A DNA stretch of 64,000 nucleotides from Streptomyces parvulus (lineage in GTDB: Bacteria > Actinomycetota > Actinomycetes > Streptomycetales > Streptomycetaceae), in contig NZ_BMRX01000018.1 in NCBI RefSeq assembly GCF_014648855.1, forward strand, positions 62,001 to 126,000, written 5' to 3'. Under the pieces are notes generated by a model. That model ran no database searches. It had not been told where the DNA came from and saw only the letters and a list, made by a program, of their open reading frames with translations. Shown one piece after another: positions 1 to 8,291 of this stretch; the first letter of the stretch is position 1, and every line of letters begins with the position of its first letter. The position numbers and the translations under genes were made by a program.

Positions 1-2
1 AC

Positions 3-59
3 GGCCGCCTCGACGGCGACGGCGCCGCGGCCCTCGCACGGAAGGCGGTCGGCCGGTGA
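3..59 (+). CDS. 3' end of an unidentified upstream gene (partial)
   Basis: An open frame entering from the left edge gives an 18-residue tail, GRLDGDGAAALARKAVGR, ending in TGA at 57-59. The stop overlaps the GTG start of the GH43 gene at 56 in a GTGA arrangement, which suggests translational coupling and a shared operon. Too little is visible to assign a family. It could instead be non-coding DNA, since GC-rich sequence gives chance open frames this short. Confidence 0.4.
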   Translation, partial: GRLDGDGAAALARKAVGR

Positions 60-1585
60 CCCCCGAGAGCGCGCGGACCTACACCAACCCCGTGCTGAAC
101 GCCGACTGGTCCGACCCCGACGTCGTGCGGGTGGGCGACGACTTCTACCTGACCGCCTCCAGCTTCGGCCGCGCCCCGGGGCTTCCCCTGCTGCACTCCC
201 GGGACCTGGTCAACTGGACGCTGGTCGGGCACGCGCTGGACCGTCTGGAGCCGGCTCACGCCTTCGCGGCGCCACGGCCCGACGGCGGTGTCTGGGCGCC
301 CTCCCTGCGGCACCACGCCGACCGCTTCTGGATCTTCTGGGGCGACCCGGACCAAGGCGTCTTCCAGGTCAACGCCCCCGAGATCCGCGGGCCGTGGACC
401 GCGCCCCGCCTGGTGAAGGCGGGCAAGGGGCTCATCGACCCGTGCCCCCTGTGGGACGAGGAGACGGGCGAGGCGTACCTCGTGCACGCCTGGGCCAGGT
501 CCCGCTCCGGGATCAAGAACCGTCTCACCGGCCACCGCATGCACCCCGACGGTACGGAGGTCCTGGACGAGGGCCGCGTGATCGTCGACGGCGACGGCAT
601 CCCCGGCTGGTTCACCCTGGAGGGACCCAAGCTCTACCGGCACGACGGCTGGTACTGGATCCTGGCGCCCGCGGGGTCGGTCGGGACCGGCTGGCAGGGC
701 GCCTTCCGCTCCCGCGCCTTCTTCGGGCCGTACGAGGAGCGGGTCCTCCTCGAACAGGGGGACACCGGCGTCAACGGCCCCCACCAGGGCGGCTGGGTGC
801 GCACGGGGTCCGGCGAGGACTGGTTCCTGCACTTCCAGCAGCGCGGCGCGTACGGGCGCGTGGTGCACCTGCAGCCCATGGCGTGGGGTGCGGACGGCTG
901 GCCGGTGCTGGGCGACGACGGCACCCCGGTCGCCGAGCACCTCCGGCCCGCCCTTCCGCCGCAGCCGCCCGCCGAACCGGCCACTTGCGACGACTTCCCC
1001 GGGGGCCGCCACGGCCGCCAGTGGTCGTGGGCCGCCGACCCCCGCGACGGCTGGGCCACCCAGCACTCGGGGGACGGGCTGCGGCTCGCCTGCGTCCGCT
1101 CCGAGGACGCCCACGATCTGCGCCGCCTGCCCAGCGTGCTCACCCAGCGGCTGCCCGGCGAACCCCGGGTGGTCGAGGTGGAGCTGCGGCTGGACAGCGA
1201 GGAGCCGGGCGCACGCGCCGGACTCGCCGTCCTCGGCGACGCGTACCGCTGGATCGGGCTCCAGCGGGACGCGGACGGGACGGCGCACCTGGTGCACCGG
1301 TTCGCCGAGCCGGGCGCGGCGGCCGAGCGGGACGCCGACACGCCCCGCCCCGCCCCCCAGGGACGCGCGCTCCTGCGCGTCGAGACGGTCGCCGGAGCCC
1401 GCTGTCGCTTCTCCTGCGACCTGGGCGACGGCCCGCGCCCCACCGGCCGGGACTTCGCGGCCACCCCCTGGGGCTGGGTCGGCGCCCTGCTCGGCCTGTT
1501 CGCCCTGGCGCCGGCCGGCCGGGGCCACGCCGGTTCCGCCACCTTCACCCGGTTCCGCGTCGGCCCGCGCCGGACCGCCGCCTGA
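56..1585 (+). CDS. GH43 family glycoside hydrolase (beta-xylosidase / alpha-L-arabinofuranosidase type)
   Basis: This 509-residue protein has the five-bladed beta-propeller signature of GH43 enzymes, which remove xylose or arabinose from plant hemicellulose or pectin side chains by an inverting mechanism. The likely catalytic triad is visible: general base Asp20 in TNPVLNADWSDPDVV, pKa-modulating Asp128 in GKGLIDPCPLW, and general acid Glu189 in WFTLEGPKLY. From about residue 310 a second beta-rich domain follows, of the concanavalin-like kind found at the C-terminus of GH43 xylosidases. No signal peptide is seen, so it probably acts on oligosaccharides inside the cell. It lies 58 bp before a sugar-binding lipoprotein gene. 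The substrate, xylose versus arabinose, cannot be read from the sequence. Confidence 0.88.
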   Translation: MTPESARTYTNPVLNADWSDPDVVRVGDDFYLTASSFGRAPGLPLLHSRDLVNWTLVGHALDRLEPAHAFAAPRPDGGVWAPSLRHHADRFWIFWGDPDQGVFQVNAPEIRGPWTAPRLVKAGKGLIDPCPLWDEETGEAYLVHAWARSRSGIKNRLTGHRMHPDGTEVLDEGRVIVDGDGIPGWFTLEGPKLYRHDGWYWILAPAGSVGTGWQGAFRSRAFFGPYEERVLLEQGDTGVNGPHQGGWVRTGSGEDWFLHFQQRGAYGRVVHLQPMAWGADGWPVLGDDGTPVAEHLRPALPPQPPAEPATCDDFPGGRHGRQWSWAADPRDGWATQHSGDGLRLACVRSEDAHDLRRLPSVLTQRLPGEPRVVEVELRLDSEEPGARAGLAVLGDAYRWIGLQRDADGTAHLVHRFAEPGAAAERDADTPRPAPQGRALLRVETVAGARCRFSCDLGDGPRPTGRDFAATPWGWVGALLGLFALAPAGRGHAGSATFTRFRVGPRRTAA

Positions 1586-1643
1586 ACCACCCGATGCACG
1601 CCCTTTGTTGGAAGTGTTGGACCCAGAAGAAGAGAGCCGACCG

Positions 1644-3008
1644 ATGAAGATCAGCAATCTCAGCAGCAGAGGCACAGTCAGGCGCCGGACGTCCGCCGCC
1701 GTCGCCCTCGCAGCCGTGCTCGCGCTGACCGCCACCGCCTGCGGTGACGACGGCAGCGGGGCCGGCGGCGACAAGGGAGCCGAGGGCAGCGGCAAGGGGA
1801 AGATCGTCTTCTGGGACAACAACGGCGGTATCCGTACGGCCGTCTGGAAGGAGATCATCGCCGGCTTCGAGAAGGCCAACCCCGACATCGACGTGGAGTA
1901 CGTCGGGATCGCCGCCACCGAGTACCAGTCCAAGGTCGACACCGCCATCCAGGGCGGGGGCCTGCCCGACGTCGGCGGCGTCACCGCCTCGATGCTCGCG
2001 GGCTTCTCCGCCCAGGGCGCCCTGGAGCCGCTGGACGGACGGCTCGCGAAGTCCTCGCTCGACGGGCAGCTCAACAAGGACATGGTCGAGTCGCTGAAGG
2101 CGGCCGGCGGCGGAGACGGCACCCTGTACTCGGTGCCGACCTCCGCCAACAACGGCGTGCTCTACTACCGCACCGACCTGTTCGAGAAGGCCGGACTGGA
2201 GGAGCCGACCACCTGGGACCGCTTCTACACGGCCGCCGAGAAGCTCACCAAGGCCGGCAAGAACGAGTTCGGCTACACCATCCGCGGCGGCTCCGGCTCC
2301 ATCGCTCAGGCGTTCGACGCGATGTACGGGCAGTCCGGCATCACCTCGTTCTGGGACGCGGACAAGAAGAAGACCACCGTCAACGACCCGAAGAACGTCG
2401 CGGCGCTGGAGAAGTACGCCGCCCTCTACAAGAAGGTCACGCCGGCCGCCGACGTCAACAACGACTTCGCCAAGATGGTCGCCCAGTGGGACACCGGCAC
2501 GATCGGCCTGCTCAACCACAACCTCGGCTCCTACCAGGACCACGTGAAGGCGCTCGGGGCCGACAAGTTCCGCGGCATCCCGCAGCCGGTCGGCCCCGGC
2601 GGCAAGCGCGTCCAGGTGTCCAACCCGGTCGACGGGCTCGGCGTGTTCAAGAGCTCCAAGAACAAGGAGGCGGCCTGGAAGTTCATCGAGTTCGCCACCT
2701 CGAAGGAGCGGAACTCGAAGTTCAACGAGTCGGCCGGCCAGGTGCCGTCCAACACCGGGGCCGGGCAGGACGCGTGGATCCAGAAGGCCGAGCCGACGAA
2801 GCTGGCCGCTGAGGCGCTGAACGACGGGTCGACGACCATCGTGCAGCTGCCGTACTACCTGCCGGACTGGAACACGCTGTCCAAGTCGGAGAGCGAGCCG
2901 GCCTTCCAGAAGGTGCTGCTCGGGGACATGACCGCGGAGTCGTTCCTCGACGACCTGGCCGAGAAGCTGAACGCTGCGCAGGCCGACTGGGTGGCGCAGG
3001 CGGGTTAG
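1644..3008 (+). CDS. Extracellular sugar-binding lipoprotein of an ABC transporter (family 1)
   Basis: This 454-residue protein begins with an Arg-rich n-region, a hydrophobic stretch and a lipobox ALTATAC with the lipidated Cys at residue 33. It is therefore predicted to be anchored to the outer face of the membrane. The remainder (KIVFWDNNGG, then FEKANPDIDVEYVG and VPTSANNGVLYYRTDLFEKAG) is typical of family 1 solute-binding proteins for oligosaccharides. The ATG at 1644 is chosen because the signal peptide starts there; the same frame stays open far upstream but is a shadow of the GH43 gene. No permease genes follow, so they may lie upstream of the window. Neighbours suggest a xylan- or pectin-derived ligand, which is an inference. 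Confidence 0.9.
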   Translation: MKISNLSSRGTVRRRTSAAVALAAVLALTATACGDDGSGAGGDKGAEGSGKGKIVFWDNNGGIRTAVWKEIIAGFEKANPDIDVEYVGIAATEYQSKVDTAIQGGGLPDVGGVTASMLAGFSAQGALEPLDGRLAKSSLDGQLNKDMVESLKAAGGGDGTLYSVPTSANNGVLYYRTDLFEKAGLEEPTTWDRFYTAAEKLTKAGKNEFGYTIRGGSGSIAQAFDAMYGQSGITSFWDADKKKTTVNDPKNVAALEKYAALYKKVTPAADVNNDFAKMVAQWDTGTIGLLNHNLGSYQDHVKALGADKFRGIPQPVGPGGKRVQVSNPVDGLGVFKSSKNKEAAWKFIEFATSKERNSKFNESAGQVPSNTGAGQDAWIQKAEPTKLAAEALNDGSTTIVQLPYYLPDWNTLSKSESEPAFQKVLLGDMTAESFLDDLAEKLNAAQADWVAQAG

Positions 3009-3063
3009 TCGACGCCGGCTTTCGCCGTGGGCGGTCCGTGGTTCGCGGGCTGCGGGCCGTCCG

Positions 3064-3093
3064 TGGTTGCTCGCGCAGTTCCCCGCGCCCCTG
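3064..3093. repeat. Interspersed Streptomyces intergenic repeat, copy 1
   Basis: The core CGCGCAGTTCCCCGCGCCCC lies at 3072-3091, between the binding-protein stop and the pectate lyase start. A second copy, identical over 23 bp (3071-3093 matching 9878-9900), lies downstream of the aldehyde dehydrogenase gene in the same orientation. From memory this element is very common between genes in Streptomyces chromosomes. Its function is not established. Confidence 0.8.
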
Positions 3094-3135
3094 GGGTGTT
3101 GGACCTTCCGAATCGATGAAATGGAGAGCCGCACT

Positions 3136-4452
3136 ATGCATCTGCGCAGAATTGGCCTGCTGGCCGGCTGTACCGCCCTCGTGCTGACCTTGACCGCCGC
3201 CGCCGCCACCGCCCAGGCCCGGCCCGGGCATCATCCGCCGCGCGATGCCGCCCGGCAGACGCTGCCCGCGAAGGACGGGTGGGCCTCGGCGGGGGCCGGG
3301 ACCACCGGCGGGGCCGCCGCCGAGGCCGCCCGGGTCTTCACCGTCACCGACTGGGACGGCTTCCGCGCCGCCCTCGCCGTCGGAGGCACCGCGCCGCGGA
3401 TCATCAAGGTGAAGGGCACGGTGGACGCCGTCGCCGCGGGATGTGACGCCTTCGCCGCGCCCGGCTACGACTTCGACGCCTACCTGGAGAAGTACTCCCC
3501 GGAGACCTGGGGCCTGGAGAGCGACCTGAGCGCCGAGCCCGACGACAGCCCCGAGGGGCTGCGCCGCGCCTCCGCCGCGCGGCAGGACGCGTCCGTCAAG
3601 GCGTACGTCCCCGCCAACACCACGATCATCGGCGTCGGCCGCGACGCCGGGCTCAAGGGGGCGAGCCTCCAGATCAAGGACGTGGACAACGTCATCGTCC
3701 GCAACCTCACCTTCGAGAGCCCCGTCGACTGCTTCCCGCAGTGGGACCCCACGGACGGCGACAAGGGCAACTGGAACTCCGAGTACGACAGCGCCGTCGT
3801 GTACGGATCGACGCACGTCTGGCTCGACCACAACACGTTCACCGACGGCGACCACCCCGACAGCGCGGCGCCCACCCACTTCGGCATGCTCTACCAGCAG
3901 CACGACGGCCAGCTCGACGTCGTGCGCGGCGCGGACCTCGTGACCGCGTCCTGGAACGTCTTCACCGAGCACGACAAGACGATCCTGATCGGGAACAGCG
4001 ACAGCGAGTCCACGGCCGCCGACGACCGCGGACACCTGAGGACGACCTTCCACCACAACCTGTTCAAGGACCTCGTCGAGCGGGCGCCCCGGGTGCGCTT
4101 CGGGCAGGTCGACGTCTACAACAACCACTTCGTCGCGGGCGAGGACCACGCCTACAGCCTCGGCGTCGGCAAGGAGTCCCAGCTCGTCGCCGAGCACAAC
4201 GCCTTCACGCTGCCCGCCGGCGTCACCGCCGCCAACGTGCTCAAGCGCTGGAACGACGCGCCGCTCACCGCCGCCCACAACCGGGTGAACGGCCGCACCA
4301 CCGACCTGATCGCCGCGCACAACGCACAGTTCCCCCAGACGCCCCTGCGCGCCGGCACCGGCTGGACCCCCAGCCTGCGGACCGGGGTCCTGCCCGCCTG
4401 GGCGGTCCCGGTGGCCGTGGGTCTCGGGGCCGGCGCCGGACGCCTGCGCTGA
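3136..4452 (+). CDS. Secreted pectate lyase (polysaccharide lyase family 1)
   Basis: This 438-residue protein starts with a signal peptide (MHLRRIGLLAGCTALVLTL, cleaved after an AQA-like site). It continues as a parallel beta-helix enzyme that cleaves polygalacturonate by beta-elimination with calcium. Family 1 hallmarks are NVIVRNLTF, STHVWLDHNTFTDGD and TTFHHNLFKDLVERAPRVRFG, the last with the conserved catalytic and substrate Arg residues. The ATG at 3136 is preferred because GGAGAG lies 7 bases upstream; an ATG at 3121 in the same frame would only add five residues. With GH43 and the binding lipoprotein it forms a plant cell-wall utilisation cluster. Confidence 0.92.
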   Translation: MHLRRIGLLAGCTALVLTLTAAAATAQARPGHHPPRDAARQTLPAKDGWASAGAGTTGGAAAEAARVFTVTDWDGFRAALAVGGTAPRIIKVKGTVDAVAAGCDAFAAPGYDFDAYLEKYSPETWGLESDLSAEPDDSPEGLRRASAARQDASVKAYVPANTTIIGVGRDAGLKGASLQIKDVDNVIVRNLTFESPVDCFPQWDPTDGDKGNWNSEYDSAVVYGSTHVWLDHNTFTDGDHPDSAAPTHFGMLYQQHDGQLDVVRGADLVTASWNVFTEHDKTILIGNSDSESTAADDRGHLRTTFHHNLFKDLVERAPRVRFGQVDVYNNHFVAGEDHAYSLGVGKESQLVAEHNAFTLPAGVTAANVLKRWNDAPLTAAHNRVNGRTTDLIAAHNAQFPQTPLRAGTGWTPSLRTGVLPAWAVPVAVGLGAGAGRLR

Positions 4453-4483
4453 CCGGCCCGCCGGGGGCGGGCACTTGACCCGC

Positions 4484-4511
4484 TTGACACGATCTTTGCC
4501 AGGTATAGGGG
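4484..4511 (+). promoter_or_regulatory. Candidate vegetative promoter of the HAD phosphatase gene
   Basis: TTGACA at 4484-4489 is followed after 16 bp by TAGGGG at 4506-4511; an alternative -10, TATAGG, overlaps at 4504-4509 with only 14 bp spacing. The -35 is consensus for the principal sigma factor and the -10 is weak. Transcription would begin near 4518, about 50 bases before the ATG at 4570. Confidence 0.4.
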
Positions 4512-4569
4512 CGCGGATCCGGCCACGGGTCTCGCGCCCGCACCGGTGACGCGCGTAGAAACATGTGTC

Positions 4570-5367
4570 ATGCATAAACCACTGCGCCTCGCGTCCGTCA
4601 CCGCCGCCTGCGCCGTCGCCGGTGCCGTCCTCTACGGCACGGGCGCCGCCACCGCCGGCCAGTCCACGGCCAACTCCACCCACGAGCCCTACAACATCGG
4701 CCAGCTGGCCAAGGACATCGACGCCTACTACGGCACCACCCTCGACGCCGACGGCGTCTACCAGGCCTCCCCGGACAGCCCCTACGCCGCCGACGTGGCG
4801 CGGGCCGACGCCGCCGTGCGCGAGCAGATCGACCGGGCGGCCCGCACGGCCCACCGGCACCACGCGAAGCCGGCGATCGTCTTCGACATCGACGACACGC
4901 TGCTGCTCAGCCTCGACTACGAGAAGAAGAACAACTACGGCTACGACGGCGCCACCTGGGCCGCCTACGTCGACCGCGCCGACCGCCCCGCCGTCCCCGG
5001 CAGCCCCGCCCTCGTCCGGTACGCCGAGCGCAAGGGCGTCGAGGTCTTCTACAACTCGGGGCTCGGCGAGGACCAGCGCGATGCCGCCGTGCTCAACCTG
5101 AAGCGGGTGGGAGTCGACGTGAACCTCGACGCCGCCCACATGTTCCTCAAGGACAAGGCGCACCCGCCGTCCTACCTGGCCCACTGCGCCACACCCGGCA
5201 CCTGGAAGTGCACCACCGTGCAGTACAAGGCGGGCACGCGCGGCCACATCGAAGGCGACCTCGGCTTCGACGTCGTCGCCAACGTCGGCGACCAGTACTC
5301 CGACCTGCGGGGCGGCCACGCGGACCGCACCTACAAGCTGCCCAACCCGACGTACTTCGTCGAGTAG
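4570..5367 (+). CDS. Secreted HAD-family acid phosphatase
   Basis: This 265-residue protein has a signal peptide (MHKPLRLASVTAACAVAGAV) and a haloacid-dehalogenase phosphatase domain. The nucleophile and acid Asp pair is in FDIDDTLLL (Asp106 and Asp108). The motif II region is VEVFYNSG, and the acidic C-terminal motif is NVGDQYSDL. Such enzymes hydrolyse phosphomonoesters outside the membrane. The ATG at 4570 is preferred over the GTG at 4546 because it begins the signal peptide. No clear ribosome-binding site is seen before either start. The gene is convergent with the penicillin-binding protein gene. Confidence 0.85.
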   Translation: MHKPLRLASVTAACAVAGAVLYGTGAATAGQSTANSTHEPYNIGQLAKDIDAYYGTTLDADGVYQASPDSPYAADVARADAAVREQIDRAARTAHRHHAKPAIVFDIDDTLLLSLDYEKKNNYGYDGATWAAYVDRADRPAVPGSPALVRYAERKGVEVFYNSGLGEDQRDAAVLNLKRVGVDVNLDAAHMFLKDKAHPPSYLAHCATPGTWKCTTVQYKAGTRGHIEGDLGFDVVANVGDQYSDLRGGHADRTYKLPNPTYFVE

Positions 5368-5399
5368 CGGACGGGGCGGAGAGGGCCGACGGGGCGGCC

Positions 5400-6854
5400 T
5401 CACCCCTTGAGCGCCGCCTCCATCATCGCCTTCGCCACCGGGGCCGCCAGGCCGTTGCCGCTGACCTCGGACCGGGCCGCGTCGGACTGCTCGACGATGA
5501 CCGCCACGGCGACCTCCCTGCCGGAGGACTCGGACTCGGCGTACGAGGTGAACCAGGCGTACGGCGTCTTGCTGTTGTTCTCGCCGTGCTGGGCCGTGCC
5601 CGTCTTGCCGCCGACCGTCGCCCCGGGGATCTTCGCGTTCGAGCCGGTGCCCTCGTCGACGACGGTCCGCATGGCCGACTGGAGCTGGTCGGCGGTGCCG
5701 GCGCTCACGATCCGCTTCGAGCCGGCGTCGGAGTGGTCCTCCAGGGCGTCGCCGCCGCTGTCGGTGACCTGCGACACCATGTGCGGGGAGACCAGCTCGC
5801 CGCCGTTGGCGAGGGCCGCGGAGACCATCGCCATCTGGAGCGGGGTCGCCGTCACGTCGAACTGGCCGATGCCCGTCAGGGCGGTCGACGAGCTGTTCAT
5901 GTCCTTCGGGAACACGCTGGTGTACGCCCGGACCGGCACGTCCTGCGAGGTGTCGTTGAACCCGAACCGCTCCGCCATGGCCCGCAGCTCGTCCTGGCCG
6001 AGGTCGACGGCCATCTTCGCGAACACGTTGTTGCACGAGTACTGGAGCGCGGTGCGGATCGTCGCGTTCTCGCACGGCGCGCTCGGATTCTCGTTGGACA
6101 GGTCCGTCGTGGTGCCCGGCAGCCGGTACGGGTCCGGGCTGTCGGTCCTCTCGTCCACCGATCCGTACAGCCCGTTCTCCAGCGCGGCGGCCGCCACGAC
6201 CAGCTTGAACGTGGAGCCCGGCGGCAGCGGCTGGCGCAGCGCGCGGTTGGTCAGCGGCTTGTCCGGGTCCTCGGTGAGCTTCTTCCACGCCTCGCCCGCC
6301 GTGTTGGCGTCGGTGAGCGAGGTCGGGTCGTACGAGGGGGTCGACACGACGGACAGGATCTCGCCCGTCTTCGGGTCGATGGCGACCGCGGCGCCCTTCG
6401 TCTCGCCCAGGGCGTCGAACCCGGCCTTCTGCACCGCCGGGTCGATGGTCGTGACCACGTTCCCCGGCTCGGCGCGCTTGCCGGTGACGGTGTCCATCAC
6501 GGTCTTCAGCCGCGGGTCGGTGCCGTTGAGCACGTCCTGGTAGACGCCCTCCAGCTGCGTCGGCGCGTACGCCTGCGAGGCGTAGCCCGTCACGGCCGCG
6601 TACAGCTTGCCGTTCTCGTACGTCCGTTTGTGGGCGAGGTCACCCCCCTCCGTCGCCGCCGAGCCGGTGACCGACCGGCCGCCCACGATGATGTTCCCGA
6701 GCGGCTCCGCGTACGTCTCTATCGCGTTGCGCCGGTTGTCCTTGCTGTCCGCGAGCGCCCGGCCCTCGTAGAACTGCACCCAGGTCGCCCTGACCAGCAG
6801 AGCGAACACCAGGAGCAGCGTGAGGACCGAGGCGCGCCTGATCGTCTTGTTCAT
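5400..6854 (-). CDS. Class B penicillin-binding protein (PbpA-like transpeptidase)
   Basis: This 484-residue protein has one N-terminal membrane segment (ASVLTLLLVFALLVRATWV), a dimerisation region and a transpeptidase domain that cross-links peptidoglycan. Counting from the upstream Met at 6911 (subtract 19 for the start used here), the serine motif STFK is at 214-217, SCN at 273-275 and KTG at 417-419. All three active-site motifs are intact. I chose the ATG at 6854, which gives MNKTIRRAS, the start I recall for streptomycete homologues; the ATG at 6911 would add 19 basic residues. No rodA/ftsW partner is adjacent, so this is a stand-alone paralogue of the pbpA-rodA pair. Confidence 0.92.
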   Translation of the reverse strand: MNKTIRRASVLTLLLVFALLVRATWVQFYEGRALADSKDNRRNAIETYAEPLGNIIVGGRSVTGSAATEGGDLAHKRTYENGKLYAAVTGYASQAYAPTQLEGVYQDVLNGTDPRLKTVMDTVTGKRAEPGNVVTTIDPAVQKAGFDALGETKGAAVAIDPKTGEILSVVSTPSYDPTSLTDANTAGEAWKKLTEDPDKPLTNRALRQPLPPGSTFKLVVAAAALENGLYGSVDERTDSPDPYRLPGTTTDLSNENPSAPCENATIRTALQYSCNNVFAKMAVDLGQDELRAMAERFGFNDTSQDVPVRAYTSVFPKDMNSSSTALTGIGQFDVTATPLQMAMVSAALANGGELVSPHMVSQVTDSGGDALEDHSDAGSKRIVSAGTADQLQSAMRTVVDEGTGSNAKIPGATVGGKTGTAQHGENNSKTPYAWFTSYAESESSGREVAVAVIVEQSDAARSEVSGNGLAAPVAKAMMEAALKG

Positions 6855-6918
6855 CCCGCTGACAGGACGAACGGGCCGGGGCGGATCGTTCCGTCCGCCC
6901 CGTTTTCTCATCGTCCGT

Positions 6919-7401
6919 TCATGTGGCGGCCCGGCCCGCGAGGTGGAGGACGACCTCGTCGATCTCCTCGCCGCGCGCCGCCGCGAAGCCCCTGGCCCGG
7001 GCGCTCGTTTCGAAGCCGCACTTCTCCAGCACGCGCCGCGACCCGGCGTTGTCGGCCGCGGCCCGCGCGTACAGCGGGCGGTCCGGCACCTCGGCGAGCA
7101 GGGCCCGCAGCGCGGCCGTCGCCACCCCGCGGCCCCAGTACGCCCGGTCCACCCAGTAGGTGACCTCGCGCTCGCCCGGCTGCCCGTACACCGCCGCGCT
7201 GCCGACCACGTCCCCGTCGCCGAGGATGGTCCGCACGACGTCGGAGGAGGCGCGGATCCTTCTCCAGTGGGCCGCGAAGGCGTCCCAGTCGGCCGGGTCC
7301 TTCGGCGTGAAGGCCGCCATGCGCAGGGCCTCCGGATCGTTCATCTGCCGGAAGAACACGGGCAGATCGCTGTCGTGGACGTCGCGCAGTGCGATGAGCA
7401 T
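6919..7401 (-). CDS. GNAT family N-acetyltransferase
   Basis: This 160-residue protein has the GNAT fold: LRDVHDSDLPVFFRQMNDPE at the N-terminus, the acetyl-CoA loop around YWGRGVATAALRAL, and a C-terminal NAGSRRVLEKCGFE strand. It resembles the RimJ/RimL subgroup that acetylates protein N-termini or small amines. The substrate cannot be inferred. It ends 64 bp upstream of the penicillin-binding protein start and begins 3 bp after the IclR stop, so these minus-strand genes may be co-transcribed. Confidence 0.85.
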   Translation of the reverse strand: MLIALRDVHDSDLPVFFRQMNDPEALRMAAFTPKDPADWDAFAAHWRRIRASSDVVRTILGDGDVVGSAAVYGQPGEREVTYWVDRAYWGRGVATAALRALLAEVPDRPLYARAAADNAGSRRVLEKCGFETSARARGFAAARGEEIDEVVLHLAGRAAT

Positions 7402-7404
7402 GGC

Positions 7405-8178
7405 TCAGAGCCTACGGGTGGCCAGGGTCAGCCGGTCCCGCGCGTCGAACAGGGCGTCCTTCACCATCTGCTCGTGCGCCGGCGTCAGCCGCGCCACCGG
7501 CACGGAGCAGCTGATCGCGTCCCGCGCGGGGGTGCGGTAGGGCACCGCCACGCCGAAGCAGCGCAGACCCAGCGTGTTCTCCTCGCGGTCCACGGCGAAG
7601 CCCTGCTCCCGCACCTGGCGCAGCTCCTCGATGAGCCTCTCCCGGTCGGTGATGGTGTGCTCGGTGAGCGCCGGCAGCGTCTGGGGCAGCATCTTGCGGA
7701 CCTGCTCGTCGGTGTACGTGCTCAGCAGCGCCTTGCCCAGCGAGGTGGAGTGCGCGGGCAGCCGCCGGCCGACCCGGGTGAACGGCCGCAGGTAGTGCTG
7801 CGACTGCCGGGTGGCCAGGTAGACGACGTTCGTGCCGTCCAGCCGCGCGAGGTGGATGGTCTCCGTGGTGTCGTCGGAGAGCCGGTCCAGCGTCGGCCTG
7901 GCCGCCGCGACGACCTCGTCGCCGTCGATGTACGAGGTGCCGACCAGCAGCGCCCGCACCCCGATGCCGTACCGCGTGCCCGTCGCGTCCGTCTCCACCC
8001 AGCCCAGCTCCACCAGGGTGCGCAGCAGCATGTAGAGGCTGGACTTGGGATAACCGACGGCCTCCTGGACCGACGCGAGGGAGTGCATACCGGGGCGTCC
8101 GGCGAAGTACTCGAGCAGTTCGACCGTCCGCACCGCGGACTTGACCTGCGCTCCGCCCCCCGTCTCGCCAGCCGACAT
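7405..8178 (-). CDS. IclR family transcriptional regulator
   Basis: This 257-residue regulator has a winged helix-turn-helix at its N-terminus (VKSAVRTVELLEYFAGRPGM to YPKSSLYMLLRTLVELGWVE) and an IclR effector-binding domain (LARLDGTNVVYLATRQS, LPAHSTSLGKALLS, and DREENTLGLRCFGVAVPY). IclR proteins usually repress adjacent catabolic genes until a metabolite binds. The ATG at 8178 is preferred because AAGGGG lies 10 bases upstream; upstream in-frame Met codons at 8232 and 8229 have no such site. It is divergent from the aldehyde dehydrogenase gene, its probable target. Confidence 0.9.
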   Translation of the reverse strand: MSAGETGGGAQVKSAVRTVELLEYFAGRPGMHSLASVQEAVGYPKSSLYMLLRTLVELGWVETDATGTRYGIGVRALLVGTSYIDGDEVVAAARPTLDRLSDDTTETIHLARLDGTNVVYLATRQSQHYLRPFTRVGRRLPAHSTSLGKALLSTYTDEQVRKMLPQTLPALTEHTITDRERLIEELRQVREQGFAVDREENTLGLRCFGVAVPYRTPARDAISCSVPVARLTPAHEQMVKDALFDARDRLTLATRRL

Positions 8179-8242
8179 CGCCCTTGACCCCTTCGTTCGG
8201 CGGGAAATAGTCTCGAACAGCATATTCATCATCAGAGACAGC

Positions 8243-8258
8243 GTTCAGTATATCGAAC
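8243..8258. promoter_or_regulatory. Candidate IclR operator in the divergent promoter region
   Basis: GTTC (8243-8246) and GAAC (8255-8258) flank an AT-rich centre, giving GTTCAGTATATCGAAC. It is close to a perfect palindrome and much more AT-rich than its surroundings. It sits between the IclR start (8178) and the dehydrogenase start (8292). The length and TTC/GAA arms suit IclR-type operators. Binding is inferred. Confidence 0.5.
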
Positions 8259-8291
8259 GACTCCGATGCAGAACGCGTGGAGGGACCCGCG

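Noticed and set aside
888..1643. N-terminal extension of the sugar-binding lipoprotein
   Set aside because: The in-frame region overlaps the GH43 gene and encodes Arg/Ser/Pro-rich sequence; the signal peptide and lipobox start at 1644.
2722..6288. Very long minus-strand open frame (over 1100 codons)
   Set aside because: It is antisense to four well-supported genes and its translation is Gly/Ala/Arg-rich low complexity, typical of shadow frames in high-GC DNA.
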